A stretch of DNA of 64,000 nucleotides from Lumnitzera littorea (GCA_024138015.1 JAMXBB010000009.1:88752961-88816960); one strand, 5' to 3'; positions 45,894 to 59,645 are shown, numbered from the stretch's first letter. The notes: generated from the letters alone by a model not told the origin. Translations and numbers: made by a program.

Positions 45894-48800
45894 ATGATCA
45901 TTTGCAAACCTTCAAACTTCAACACTACGCATAACCAGTTCACACTCAACACCAGCCATGCACATGCACTACGTGGAACATTTTCACGTAAACATATGGG
46001 ACCCAATGCGCAGATAAGGTGTGTGTTTTTCACGTCTTCTGTGGAGACGCCCAGATGGCGTTTTGCAAGTACTGTTGCTAAAAAGAACAATTGTAGTGAT
46101 AATGGCGATAAAGAAAATGTGAAAGAAGAGCAAGTTGTTGAAATTACTAGTAATGACAGTGAGAGCAGAGAAGTTGCAGTGGATATTGGAGAGAGAGAAG
46201 TGAAATGCGAAGTTGAAGTGGTATCTTGGAGAGAGAGAAGAGTTAAGGCTGAATTATGTGTAAATGCAGATATTCAATCTGTTTGGGATGCTCTCACGGA
46301 TTATGAACGTCTGGCTGATTTCGTTCCTAATCTTGTTTGCAGGTAATATATATATTCAGAATCTTAAGTATTTAAGTGATTTTTTTTTTCTTTTTTTCTA
46401 AATATAACTTTCTTGTGTTTTAGTTTTTACAGATCATTATTTATATGCATTGCTTATATAAAATCATATATTGCAGACCGTTTTAAAAGATTTAAAAGTT
46501 TAACTTGTAGAAATGATGTGATAAGTGCTTTTATATTTGTTATCGACACTCTCGTCATTTTTTCACTTGAAGCCATTAAGTGATCTATGAATAAGTAAGG
46601 GATTGGCATAGGGGTTCGATTTGTATTATTGTGACTTGGTTGGATCCATTTTCTGTTGAATTCTGAACCCAAATGTCCAGTCTGGTTAATTTGAATATTA
46701 CAGAATGTATTGGATATGAGAAATAGTCAATTTGTTCTGTGATCCTTGAAGTATTATAGAATAAATCGCGACTTCACCATGTGCCCTTATTCCTTTTTTC
46801 CCAAGGCTCACACTCTGTTTCCACAGATTCCAAAAAATTAGGTTAAAAATTCTAACTAAAAATATTGGGACTTTGGAATGTAAAATCACCTTTACTGAAT
46901 GTTTAGGTGGTAAAGTCACTCTGTATTAGTTCACAAATTGCATAGTCTGTGCCCAAAGTGCAATATATGATTTGATGTCGTTGCATCGATTTTGGATTTT
47001 CTGTTCTGGAATGGCTGAGGTATTGTGGTCTTGTTTGCTGTGAGTAGTGATTTTTGCTGTGTGGTGATAAAACTGCTGCTTCAAATGTACTCTTTAGCTA
47101 CGGTTTGGTCTCTCCTTCAAATTGTAGCCTGTTGTGTCTGAGGTAAATGAAGTTGCATTTTATGGAGAAAGAAAAGAGCAATAACTACTAAAGGGCACAC
47201 TTGGTTTGCGCATTAGTACCGAAAGCAATCCTTAAGATACTGAAAGTCTTGGTCCACGGGGCAACCTTCCTGTTCTTTGGAAAGTTGCAACTAGTGTCAA
47301 TGTGCATTTGTTTGAGTTGGGTTTTGCTTGAACTTGTGTTGATATATTTCTATCCCTTGGCTTTGACAGACAAATGTCCAAACAGCACAGGGCTGTTGAC
47401 TTGAAAATGAGTGTCTGCCCACTTTCAAAAATGGGTCGAGAATATGTATCTTTGAAGTGATAAATTGCTTTTATGCAATACGAGCTGATCTTCATTTCTT
47501 AATTAGCATATATTATTTGATAACATGGGGGGTTACATCATCTTGGTGCTCATAAGCTTAATCTGCTGCATATTCGTCTTGCATTTCAAATAATACACAT
47601 GTGCCAACTGCATTGCATTTTATGCCCGATGTAATTTGGCTTAATAGTTCAACTGCATTTGCTTCTCATAGATGTATCCAGGGCTTCTCACTGAGAGAAC
47701 TCTGGTGGTATATATTGCCATGAGATGGCAGATATATTAGAAATGTTTTCTTGTTTTTCCCCAATCATTTTTATCCCTTCTTGATATATATGGAGCCTGT
47801 GATATGACTAAATTTAACATCAATTATACAGTGGTACCATTCCCTGTCCACATCCTGGACGGATATGGCTGGAACAGAGAGGACTACAAAGGGCTTTGTA
47901 TTGGCATATCGAAGCGCGTGTTGTCTTGGATCTTCAAGAAATTCCCAAGTCAGTGAGTAGCATGAACTTGGATATCTCCTGATTTCATTTAGTGTCACAC
48001 TTAGCACATTTTATTGGAAAGTATTTCATTATTATTTTTCCAAATGCTGGAGGATCTTTTTAGAAACTTAAGACAATTCACCTGATTCATATCACTGAAG
48101 GACTCATTTTAAAATAATCTAATCAAGGAAACAGGTGAACTTTCCTAGTTGTATTGAAGGGTGCATTTGTCTCAAGGAAAGCATTCTAATAAAATCCTTT
48201 TGTTTCATCATTATTTTCCTTTACATTGAATAGGACTTTAACAACAAACAAAAAGAACGACTTCTTTAATTTGCTTGTGTCCAATAATGAAAGTATTCCT
48301 TCTTATATATTGGTTTTTTGTCATAGTAAGGCTTTGGATTTCTCTACCCAGCATAATCTTTGATTGTGATTTCGATGTGGTACATGCAGTTTTATCCTCC
48401 TTTACAAATTTCAAGTTTTCCCAACATATATGGAGAGAAGCAAAAATCCTAGTGTCCATTCCCTTAAAGTTGGTCACCAATGATGGCCACAATGAGCATG
48501 TCTGAGAGGATGTTGGAGTTGAGGGCATTGGCCCATTCTTGTCCTTTCATATGTGAGGTGATTGAGGGAAATTCTTTCTGGACAGTTAGATTTTCTTCAA
48601 TGTTCAGCAGGTCTTGGAAATGCATTTGTTCATCCATTTGTTATCAGGAATATGAATGCTGACTTGATTGTACTTCGGGTAGCCTAAGATTTGAAACTTG
48701 TTAAGTAGCACACACCCAATTTATAAGATTAAACTTGTAGATCAGCTTGTCATGGAGCTAAATTCAACATTATATCGTAAAATGAGGTCATGCGTTCAAT

Positions 48801-51800
48801 CCTCTATGTCATCATTTCACTTCCATCTGATTGAGTAATCTATTTGATAAATTTCAATGATACAAGGTCATGTTTTCAAACATCTGTGTTGTCATTTCAC
48901 TCCCATTTGATCAAGTCATCTACTTGATAGGTTTCAATGAAGATCCCAGTCCACAATTAAGATGTTGTGTTATGTGATAAATTAGTAGCCTACACCATAT
49001 CTATAATCTTAAGTGTGTAAACAGCTTGTTGTGGAGCCAAATTCAATAGAATGCTTGTTTCAGGTTCATTCATGTTGGGAGAATATCCATTATGTATTTT
49101 CCTTTTTACCAAGTTATTCTTGGGTTAGTTGTCCCTCATGGTTGAACTCTACTAATTAGTGCACTCTTCATGTTCCTGTATTTATTGCCAGTATTTTGAT
49201 GAATGTCATCTTAATCTGAGTCACCAAAATTTTGTGCTTCAGGCTGATGAATGTGAGCTCCACTTTTTCATGGTTGATGGAGACTTCAAGAAGTTTGAAG
49301 GCAAATGGTCCTTAAAATCAGGAAAAAGGTGGACAGATCTTGTTTGCGATCCGTGTCTTAGGATAGACATTCTTGTTTTCTACATGTCTGAGTCTTGAAA
49401 TTATCTCTATTAATTTATGGGCTAATTGTTCCTTATGTATCATCCAGATTTTGTATCTTTAAGATGGCAGCTGCTGTATCCAATCGTCATGCTTGATCTT
49501 TGTGTTGCAGGTCTTCAACAACCTTATCGTATGAGGTAAATGTGATACCACGGTTCAACTTTCCTGCCATTTTTCTTGAGAGGATTATTAGATCAGATCT
49601 CCCAGTAAACCTTCAAGCCCTAGCTTTTAGAGCCGAGCAAAACTTTGAAGGAAGCAAAAAGTTAAAGATGGCAGTGAATTCTGTTAGCCAAAACCTGGAT
49701 GGTGGTCTTTTGATTGATAAAAGGATGTCACCTAGAGATTTTAAAGAAACTGTGGCTACTTCTTCTGCTGGTGACTTGTCTTCATCACCAACTGAACTGA
49801 ACAGCAAATGGGGAGTGTTTGGAAAAGTTTGCAGGCTTGATAGGCCTTCCATGGTAGATGAAGTACACCTTCGGCGACTTGATGGTCTATTGGTAATTGA
49901 TTGATTTTAAAATGTCTGAACTGGATTTCCTTCCAAAGAAGAGTATTCTGATTAATTCCATGCTGACAAATGGTTTTGGATTGAAGGAAAATGGAGGTGT
50001 TCACCGCTGTGTTGTTGCTAGCTTGACAGTTAAAGCTCCTGTTCGTGAAGTTTGGAAAGTTTTGACTGCTTATGAGAGTCTTCCTGAGTACGTGATCCTA
50101 TGTCTCTTTTCCTAAGCTCACTGTGACTATGCTGGTGGAGCATGGTGGAGATTATAATTAAATTAACACTTTAGCTAATGTATTCTGCTTTCAGTCTTAT
50201 CAAATATTTATTATCCTTTTGGCTCATTGTTCTAGTATCATTTTGGTGCCAGTTTGAAACCGTGTGTTTGGCTAAGATATTAAAAATACAAGGAAAAAGT
50301 ACAAAAAGGGTCCTCAACTTTATCTTATTTTCTATTTCAATCCTTTAACGTTTTAAAATTTTCATTGAAGTTCTTAACGTTTATAAAAATTTATACATAA
50401 GTCCTTTTAATTGACAGTTTTAAATTTTCAATTAAAAAAGCACGGAAATATCCTCGACATTTACTTCTTTTTTTATTTTAGTCCTTCATATTCCTTAATG
50501 TTTCTAAAATTCTTTGAAATAATCATTTTAATTGATGGCATTAAATTATCATTTATATATTGACAAGTAACAATATTTTATTGGTCCATATAGTTCTTTT
50601 AAATAAATAATATAATAAATGATAATTTAATGCCNAATTTTCATTGAAGTTCTTAACGTTTATAAAAATTTATACATAAGTCCTTTTAATTGACAGTTTT
50701 AAATTTTCAATTAAAAAAGCACGGAAATATCCTCGACATTTACTTCTTTTTTTATTTTAGTCCTTCATATTCCTTAATGTTTCTAAAATTCTTTGAAATA
50801 ATCATTTTAATTGATGGCATTAAATTATCATTTATATATTGACAAGTAACAATATTTTATTGGTCCATATAGTTCTTTTAAATAAATAATATAATAAAAT
50901 ATTAAACATTAATTAAGGGATTAAAAAAGTCAGAAAAATATTAAGAAATAATGAAAAATTATCAAAAAAATTGGAAAAGTGAAAAAAAAAATTACTAAGA
51001 TATATTTATATACATATATATATTAATATTAATTTTAAAATAAATTAAAAAAATAAAAAATTGCAAAAAATGAAAAAAAAATAATATTAATAAGCAATCT
51101 TGACCATCTAAGGACATGAGAAGGCCGGTGGCTTTCATTAGTTTAGTTTAAAATTAATATTAATATATACATGTATCTAAGTATATATATAACTAAATGT
51201 ATTATTTTAGTAATTTTTCTTAGTTTTATAGATTTTTTTGTTATTCTTCATTTTTCCAAATTTTTTATAAATTTTCATTGTTTTTTTAATATTTTTGTAT
51301 AATCAATTTTAATATTTTATTATATTAGTTATATAAAAGAAATATGTGGATTAATAGAATGTTACGTGTCAATGTATAGATAATAATTTAATATTATTTG
51401 TTAAAAAGATTAATCTGTAAATTTTTATAAATGTTGAGGATTCGAATGAAAATTTTAAAATATTAAGAACTAAAATAGAAAAAGAAATAAATATCAAGTA
51501 CTTTTTTGTACTTTTTTAAATTAAAATTTATTGCCGTCAGTTAAAATAACTTATTTGTAAATTTTTGCAAACATTGAGGACTTAAATGAAAATTTTGAAA
51601 CGTGAAGTATCGAAATAGAAAATAAAATAAACGTTGGGAACTATTTTGTACTTTTCCCAAAATATAATATGATAGATATTCATGCTAGAACAAATACAGA
51701 ACATACATGAAATAGACATAGAGTAAATAGGGATAAGATACAAATGAAAAAAGTGATGCATCTGAAATTGTATTGAAACTTTGAGTGCCTCTGGCCAGAA

Positions 51801-54800
51801 GTCATTGAATATCACTAGTTGTATTATTTGAGGAGAAGGGACCGTATAGAGTGAAGAGACTCGACTACAGAGGAATTACTGAATTATTAATCGTGTAATA
51901 ATCTAGGTCTTATTGTAAAAAAGTTGAGAATTACTAGTCAATTCTAAAAGTATGTAGCATCACTCTCTCTAGCAGGTGAATCAGAATGCATTTGTTTTCA
52001 CGTGTTACTTCTGAAACATCCTCTTGACTTAAGATGTCTTATTAATTAATTAATTTAATGACACTGATAGTTCATAGTTGCAAAGCTCTCTAGGCAAAGA
52101 TACACCCCAAAATAGAAGAAACAGAAACTTAAACAAGGAGATATTACCAAATATAACTTTAGAAGTAAAATCTACTGTCTTCATTCTCAATTTACTTATA
52201 TTTATATGATTTGTTTATCCCCAATCCTGTCCTCACAAATCTGCTTTTGCAGGATAGTTCCAAACCTAGCAATCAGCAAGATTCTATCACGGGAAAATAA
52301 TAGAGTTCGCATTCTACAGGTAGAAAAAGAGAGGGCAGCCTCATTCTTGTTACATAAGAGTTATTTTGATTGCACTGAAAATCACCATTTTCATTATCCT
52401 TTGCTATGCAGGAAGGTTGCAAAGGACTGTTATACATGATGCTTCATGCTCGTGTTGTCTTGGACTTGTGTGAACATCTCGAGAAAGAGATTTGTTTTGA
52501 GCAGGTTGAAGGCGATTTTGATTCATTCCAAGGAAAATGGATTTTTGAGCAGCTAGGAAATCATCATACTTTATTGAAGTACTCTGTTGAATCGAAAATG
52601 CACAGGGATTCCTTTCTTTCTGAAGCTATAATGGAAGAGGTACAATTTCATTCAGAGAGATCACTCTTTGCTGCCTGTACCTTTTATCCTAAATATGTTC
52701 ATCGATTTTCCAGTGTCTGCTCAGTACTGTATACACTGCACAAAGACTAACCTTTCTTTGAACAGTGGAACTGTCATGTCTTCCAAATATACATTCTGGA
52801 ACAATACCTTGCAATTTGTGCAAATTACCTTTTTACAATCCTGTTGTTAAATTTGACTAATTATCCCTCGGAGATAGTATTCTGAGTAAAAGTTTTATCA
52901 ATGGCTTCCCTTGATTATGCGCTATGCTGGTAAATAGCAATTCACTATGCACCACTCATTTTGATGATGGAAATAATAATAATATCAAAATGCAGTTGGA
53001 ATGCATAGGTTTAAGCAGGATGCTGGGCCAGTCAATCTATGGCCACAATCATTCACGTTGAAATTTAGCACTGCAACCAAGTAATTAAAAAGTTTAAGGT
53101 TGCAAATAAATGTAGGCTTTTGTATTTCATACTTTAACACCCCACCCTCATTGAGTTGGCTTGGGTATTGACTAAAGCCTATTACGTGGACATAATTAAA
53201 CTAGGTAGTCAAATGACAATGTTGGGAATCACAATTGCAACTTTTGATCTCTTACTCTGATACGGTATTGAATTTTATTCCATAATCAACTAATCAAAAG
53301 ATTGAGCTTGTAGATTGGTGTATACTTTTATATTTAATTTTTAACAGCACTTACATAGGAGACTGGTATGCACATGAACAAACTTGTTCTTACATACAAT
53401 CTCAGCTACGAATAGTTACATCCCTGTGAATGCTCAATGTTTACTGGCTTACCTATTGTTTAATTTTTCTTATTTACTCTGTATTAATGCCCTCAATTGT
53501 GATGTCTTCTTCCATCAGGTTATATACGAAGATCTTCCATCTAATCTCTGTGCAATTCGAGATTACATTGAAAATAGGGATGTTGCAAATGCAGAAAAAA
53601 GCAGTGACAATAGATATTTCAGTGGGGAAAGTGCTCCATCAGTACCTGATGAGACAGCTCCTTCCAGTTCTGTTTCTTTAGACAGCTACAATTATATTAG
53701 TGAAAATTCATTTAGACAAAGGCCAAGGGTTCCTGGCCTTCAAAGAGATATGGAAGTTCTTAAATCAGAGCTTCAAGCATTTATTTCAGAACATGGGCAA
53801 GAAGGCTTTATGCCCATGAGAAAGCAACTTCGTTTACATGGGAGAGTAGACATTGAGAAAGCGATTGCACGAATGGGTGGATTTAGAAGGATAGCATCAC
53901 TAATGAATCTATCCCTTGCTTATAAGCACAGGAAGCCAAAAGGATACTGGGACAACCTTGAAAATTTGGAGGAAGAGGTATGGTGCCACTGGCATCGAGG
54001 AATTGTGTCCTTTGTTATATCATCCCTTCATTTTAATAGAAAATACTTATTTTCTCTCTTGTTTTTTGATCATTAAAGAAATTACTTTTGAGCCAAAGTA
54101 TTGAAGTTAAGTTTTTATATGATCCATTGAACATGTTAGTTCTCTGACTTTGATGTTGTTCTGTGTTGTCACAGATACAAAGATTCCAAAGAAGCTGGGG
54201 AATGGATCCCATGTATATGCCCAGTAGAAAGTCTTTTGAGCGTGCAGGTATGGAGAACTATATAGCCTCCTTTGAGTTATAACCTTTTCTATATTTACAA
54301 GCTTAGGTTTTAGTTAAATTGATTGAGGTAACAAATTTTCTGTGGTATCTACTTACCACAATTTTCTTAAAATCACTATCTGACTACATGTGGCTAGTGT
54401 GATTCTTTGTAGCTTTTTGTGCCCGTCATCGTTGCTAGAATGCTAAGAAAGGAAGGGGTTATTCTTTGACTGATAGTAACTTCTATCTAATTGTGCCCTT
54501 TTCCACAATGATTTTTGTGCTGCTTTTTATTTCTTTATTCTGGGTAATCCCTTAATTATTCATGTGAATGAAATTTCTAAGTTTTTCATATTGTTGTTGT
54601 TGTTGAGTTAATTAGTCTGTTATGACTTTCTACAAAGCTTGGTATTTATACCAATAATTATTTGAAGGGCATATCTTTAAATATGTAACAATTGCAAATA
54701 TTGAAGAGTCTTATGCCTTTTTGCAATGTTTTTATTAAATATATACATGCATGCATGTATATATGTGTGTGTGTGTGTGTGTGTGTATTTCAGTGTAAAA

Positions 54801-55800
54801 TTTATGAATTTTGTTTTAAGAGTCTAAAGGGAAAAATGTAAATGTTCTCTTCTGGAAATAGTTACTGAGATGCATAGTTATGATAGTTATTTTTCATCTA
54901 GAATCACTTAAAACGCTGTATGGGCATTTATCTTTCTATGCCGGTTCCATCATTAGTTGTCACAATACCATAACAATAATCTTTGATAGACTTTAAAGAA
55001 TTTATCATTTAGAGATTAAAAAAAAAAAAAATATTCATACAGAAATAACCTACTCTAAAAAGGCCGTATTAGAAGTTTTCATGCAGCATGGCAAATCCTT
55101 GTACTTTTAGGGTTTGAAAGTTCTCTTCTGAGAGTTATGTTTACTTTTAAAACACATCTATGATTCTATCTGTTATGTTCACTTATTCAATATGAAAGCC
55201 GATACTATATTTGTGAACCTTTACAAGCTAAGATTTTAGATCGGCTGGTTGTGGAGTTAAACCTAACCATAAATAGATTAAGTGATCTTCCTTTGCTGCA
55301 GCTTTCTCTTTTTTGGTGCGACATTATGTTATCTAGCTTATCTAGCTTGCAATTTCCTCGAGCTTTTGCTTGCTGCATCAATGAATGAAATACTTTGATC
55401 ATAGGTACCAAAGACTTTTTCCTTAAAATTGTTTAGATACGGACATGGTTGCTTTATCATGTAATACATCTACTCCGAAATCATTGTAATCGTGCCATCC
55501 TTAGGATTGTTATATTAGGTAAACGTCACATTTTGTTATTTCATCCTAATATCAGGGAGATATGACATTGCACGGGCATTGGAGAAATGGGGCGGCCTTC
55601 AAGAAGTTTCTCGCCTTCTATCACTTAAAGTGAGGCACCCGAATAGACAGGCTGGCCTTTCCAGGGAGAAGAAAAAGGAGAATGCAACGGAAAATGCCTT
55701 GGAGACCGAGGAAAAGCCGCTATCAAAAGCATATGTATCTCAAGATACACAAAAGTGGCTATCGCAATTGAAACACTTGGACATAAATTGGGTTGAATAA
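45894..55800 (+). CDS. Plastid-type protein with two START/COQ10-like (SRPBCC) domains, ten exons, 736 aa
   Basis: Exons: 45894-46342, 47832-47952, 49243-49328, 49511-49892, 49987-50087, 52253-52319, 52412-52639, 53519-53977, 54175-54247, 55556-55800. All borders are GT-AG and phases agree (2211 bp). Residues 1-60 are Ser/Thr/Asn/His-rich with few acids, like a chloroplast transit peptide. Domain 1 (about 105-265: VWDALTDYERLADFVPNL, VDGDFKKFEGKW, PAIFLERIIRSDLP) and domain 2 (about 352-500: VWKVLTAYESLPEIVPNL, VEGDFDSFQGKW) are internal repeats of the polyketide-cyclase/START fold, which binds hydrophobic ligands. Two related C-terminal helical units follow (about 567-610 MPMRKQLRLHGRVDIEKAI; 640-690 MPSRKSFERAGRYDIARAL). 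From memory the whole matches a conserved, poorly characterised plant protein (Arabidopsis At5g08720 type). The ligand is unknown. No stop or frameshift: it looks functional. Confidence 0.9.
48715..49060 (+). repeat. tRNA-derived or SINE-like relics in intron 2
   Basis: Intron 2 contains ttataagattaaacttgtagatcag and tggagctaaattcaac, then GGTCATGCGTTCAATCC (B-box-like), duplicated in tandem with an 80-bp period (48786 and 48866). A diverged start piece recurs near 49010-49050. Similar text is in introns 7 (inverted) and 9. Confidence 0.45.
50292..51658. mobile_element. Long fold-back (MULE/MITE-like) element in intron 5
   Basis: The left end (GGAAAAAGTACAAAA..., then ttattttctatttcaat, attttcattgaagt, aaatttata) reads as the reverse complement of the right end (...ttttgtacttttccc at 51644-51658). 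The inverted arms extend for 150 bp or more with modest divergence. The middle is AT-rich without coding capacity. Flanks are A-rich and the target duplication is unclear. It is non-autonomous. Part of its length is inflated by the contig-join duplication at 50635. Confidence 0.72.
50357..50898. repeat. Exact 263-bp direct duplication around a single N
   Basis: 50357-50619 and 50636-50898 are identical as far as I can read. Between them lie 15 bases and one N (50635). The 15 bases before the N (gataatttaatgcc) are the reverse complement of ggcattaaattatc inside both copies. This is the signature of two contig ends joined without merging their overlap. Confidence 0.88.
53140..53330 (-). repeat. 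Inverted copy of the SINE-like relic in intron 7
   Basis: On -, it reads attcaataccgtatcagagt followed by text related to the intron 2 relics; ctcattgagttggcttggg lies at the other end on +. It is decayed and has no coding sequence. Confidence 0.4.
54756..54790. repeat. (GT)n microsatellite in intron 9
   Basis: About eleven GT units follow atgcatgcatgtatatat. A polymorphic site is likely. Confidence 0.9.
55200..55275 (+). repeat. Diverged SINE-like relic in intron 9
   Basis: ttacaagctaagattttagat and cggctggttgtggagttaaac resemble the intron 2 relic. It is short and decayed. Confidence 0.35.
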
Positions 55801-57320
55801 CATTGTAGCTTAGAATCAGAACTATAGTTCTCCCGGTTTTGCAAGGTTAGAGTTTAAGAGATTGGGTGCAGCTGCTAACCGACATGTACAGAATGAAAAC
55901 CTCGTATGCAATATTAGATATGATGCAACACATTGATTAAACGGAACACTTGATGTATTCTCGGTGAGATCAAATGGTCTAATCGAAGGGTGGACTGAAC
56001 CTTCTTGCTTCCATAGTTGCCGCTGCAGAGAAAAAATTTCAGATGATAGTAGTATACACATCAGTTACAACGGGATCCCCAAGAGTATGGGTGGCAAGTT
56101 TTAAGGCAGTTGAGCATCCTTGTGTTTTCCAAATCTAAGACTCATGGGCATAAATCCTCGGCATTATTTAAACCAAGATTTCTGCCTTTTAGAAGAGAAA
56201 GAGGACCGAGTATACTTCACTTTGATTGGAAGGCCATGCTGCTGCTGTCCAATTCTAGGTGAAGTTTGTCTTGATAATTAATTAAGATATTCTGAACATT
56301 CCAGTGCTTCATCATTCGTCATATATATTACTTTTGACATTTCAATGATGAATGTTTTTTTTTTTTTTAATAGTTTTCATATTGTAGTAAGATGCCGTAT
56401 CAAGATTTGCTTTCTTGGTAATTTAATCCCCTATATTAGTAGTGGGCTAATGTCTAGGTAGTCGATAAATAAGTGAGTATTGAATGGTTTCTAGTGTGAA
56501 AAGTAGAGGGCTTCCTTCCAGTCGATTTATCCATAGGTAGTCTGGAGGAAGTTTTGTGTCATTTTGAACCTTGCGATGGTATTAGAGCGGGAGATGTTGG
56601 TTTGAAAATCTCGTGATTCTGTCGCGGGGCAGGAAAAATTTTCGTGGAGGAAAAAATTGTAAATCTAGATGCAGTATTCATCTTACCATGAAAACTCTGG
56701 CTGAGGGAAACAATAATCTAAAAAGCCTCTTAGCCATGTTATTGCCATTAGCAATTACCTTACGGAATCCAAAAAGTAATTTCTGTCAAAACTAACAATA
56801 AGAATCCCTCCTTGCGAGATTCAATACCAATAAGAGACTCATTAAGTCAAATTCAAAATGCTATATCTTATACACTTTTTCAGTTGAAGCTCGCCTCTAA
56901 TTAAGATTGAGCTATGTCCTTTATTGTGAGATTAATAAACAGATAAGAAGCATTTAGACCCGTTTATTAATGTGTCCAATTTTGGACATAGCATCTAAAT
57001 TTGTTAACGAACTCATTTGATAAGCAAGTCTTACGTATATGTTAATCCCTTGAAAATTAAAATTTCAAAAATTTATATTTTATTTTTATATTCTACCATC
57101 ATCTTACTGGAAGTGAGTAGCTAACCATGTACACTTGTACATTAATTAGTAAGATGAGTTTTGGGTTAAGGATTACTGGATAGGTTATGGGTATAGACTT
57201 TTTGAAGCTTGCACTTATAGGATAGTGTATGGGTACATGGGTATATGAAATTTCTACACTATATCTATTTTGATACCTATATTTTAAAATATAAAGGATA
57301 CATATTTTAGGGTATTTTAC
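55801..57320 (+). other. 3' flank of the START-domain gene and intergenic DNA
   Basis: The 3' UTR probably lies within the first 300-500 bases; no clear poly(A) signal is preferred. The rest is AT-rich and non-coding, up to the start of the Tat LTR at 57321. I see no gene. Confidence 0.5.
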
Positions 57321-59645
57321 TGTCGAGTATGAAATTTCGGTTTTAATTATTAGTTTTTTTTTTTAATTTGATTTAAACCAAACCATATGTGTATTTAGTT
57401 TAAATCCTTCATTGAAATTAAGGAAAAGTCAGTTTCGTTCCTTTTTTTTTTTTTTTTTTGAAAAACAAATAGAGTTACCACTTGAAAAAGGTGATTAAAT
57501 TAGAATCAATTAGACGAATTGATTCTAATTTAGCATTAGTAAAACTTTTTCTAAAAAGGTTTTAAGAAATTAGATATTTGAGTACCGAGGGCTACTTTAT
57601 TAGACTCTAATTGGGATTCACCTAAAATATTCCAACTTTAATATTTATTTTTCAAGACACTGTACTAATAATATATATTCACAAATAATAAAGGAAATTG
57701 TACCTATTTACAAAAAATAAAAAAAATTACAAAGGGGAAAAATATATATCTATATATATATATTTAAGTCAAACTAGAGATGTCTATATACTTACTAATT
57801 GGAATTAGACTTTTGTTGTTCGTTCCTTTATAAAACTTTAGGTATGTTGGTTTTTTTTAATTTTGAAAGATAGTTGGGTTTAAGTTCCATTTTAAGAAAG
57901 TTCCTAAAAAAAGGGTCATAACATTTTTTTTTTGTTAAATTCTAAGAAGTCCTAACTTTTAAAGATTTTCTTTTTTGAAAAATAAATTTTCCAGGTGATA
58001 AAACACATTTTTTAATTTATCTATACATACTTTTATTGTTGTATATTTTAATTGAAGAAAATAAAATAAAAATAACAAAGCTTTTCCTCTCTTTTCCCTT
58101 TTTTTCCCCCCTCTCTCTCTCTCTCTCTCCCTTTCTTTTTTGGAATTTTTTTTAGATGTAATTTATTACAATAGAGTACAATAAAAAAAAAAAAGATGTG
58201 AGATAAAATGCAACGAAGAAAAAAAAAAAAAAAAAAAGAAGAGGGTCGGATTTGAAAATGTACACAGTTTAGACCTTAAATGGATCGGGTGGTTTGATTA
58301 GCAGGTCTTAGGTCGGATGAGAGGTCGAGTCAACTTGTAATTTGCATCGAAACTCCTTCTATAGTAGCGGCTTTCAAAGGGTGATTCCAACTGATTTGGC
58401 TTCTAATTCAAGTGGGTAAGGGTAGATTCATAGATTTTAGATTGGATTTAGTTGGGGTAAGCAAGGCGCCTTCATTGTTGGTGGTAGTTTGGAGTTGATG
58501 GCGATGGTGGTGGTTCTTTGTGTGTATGGAATGGTGGCTGAAGTTAGTAAAGTGGTTAGACTCTTGGTTTTGCGAGGTGAGGAAGCTAGTGATGGTGATG
58601 GTTCGTAGTAGGAGTGGTTAGAGCTTGTGAAGTGGCAATGGCGGTGGCAATTAGGGTTCGATGGCGATGGCAGTTAGGGTTCAGTGGTGGTGGTTTGAAT
58701 AGAGGAGCTCAGGGTATAGTTAGCTTTGTGGGTGGTTAGGTTTGGGTGATTAGAGCTTGAGTAACTCAAATGTGGTGGTGGATTTGTCCAATGGCTACCA
58801 TACACGAGATACCAACAACAGAGAGATAGAGAGAGTTGAATTGTAAAGAGAGAAAATACAAGCGAGAGAAATTGACAGTGCTTGGGTGAATTTTAAAGTA
58901 GACTAGTGTTGGGAATCGAAGAAAGGAGGCCTATTTATACTTTTTCAAGCTTGTGTAAGCTTACAAAGTGGCTGTAATGGCTGAATCAATGATGATTGGG
59001 CAATCTTAGATATCAAGCTTTGCTTGATTTCTTGGCTAGTTCAATCCTTTCCTTGGGTGAATTTAGATGGATTTTGAATTGGATTCAATAGAATCTTACG
59101 TTATCTTTATGATTTTATCATTAAATTGGTTAAATTGTATATATAAGGCCATTGAATATGGTCACGAACTGGATCCAACAAGCTTAGGAAAGTGTTGGAT
59201 TCATAGGATTGAGGTGTTAAAGGAGATAATAAAAATGTGCTTTGGACACATGCTTTTAAGTTGTGCAAAAAGAAAGGTCGCGCGCAACCTCTATAGGACT
59301 CAAACTCAAATCTCTCTTATGTGTGCCTGTATTCTTTACCAACAGGTTAGTAGCCTGTGACTTATCCATATATGTTACATATATGGACTACCTAGCCTAG
59401 GCTAGATTAATTTTCGGCTTAGACCCAACATTCCCTTCATGAAATTTTTATTTAAGACCTAACTCAAATGTCATTCAAAATGATAAAACTATTTCAAACT
59501 ACCTTATTCTATTTTAAATTGATTATTATCTACTTCTTATTTTCTCTCTTTATTTATTTATTTATTATTTTAGGAATTAGGACCCTTTCTGCTTATTCTA
59601 AAAAGGTACTCAAATTACAAGGGGATAAAAAATGAGGTGTTTATA
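57321..59645 (-). repeat. 3' LTR of a second Tat/Ogre-like element, 2.3 kb
   Basis: On -, it starts TATAAACACCTCATTTTTT (TG decayed to TA) at 59645 and ends ACTCGACA at 57321. TGGTAACTC, a form of TGGCGACTC, lies near 57483-57475. Both ends match the solo LTR at 26269-28609. The upstream flank is Tat 3' UTR rather than host DNA, so it is a true 3' LTR. It holds a GGTGGTGG-rich stretch (58460-58800), CT repeats near 58108-58130, and a decayed tRNA-like stretch at 59270-59370. Confidence 0.83.

Noticed and set aside
45719..46090. 123-codon ORF on the - strand
   Set aside because: Antisense of the promoter and first exon of the START-domain gene; no recognisable domain.
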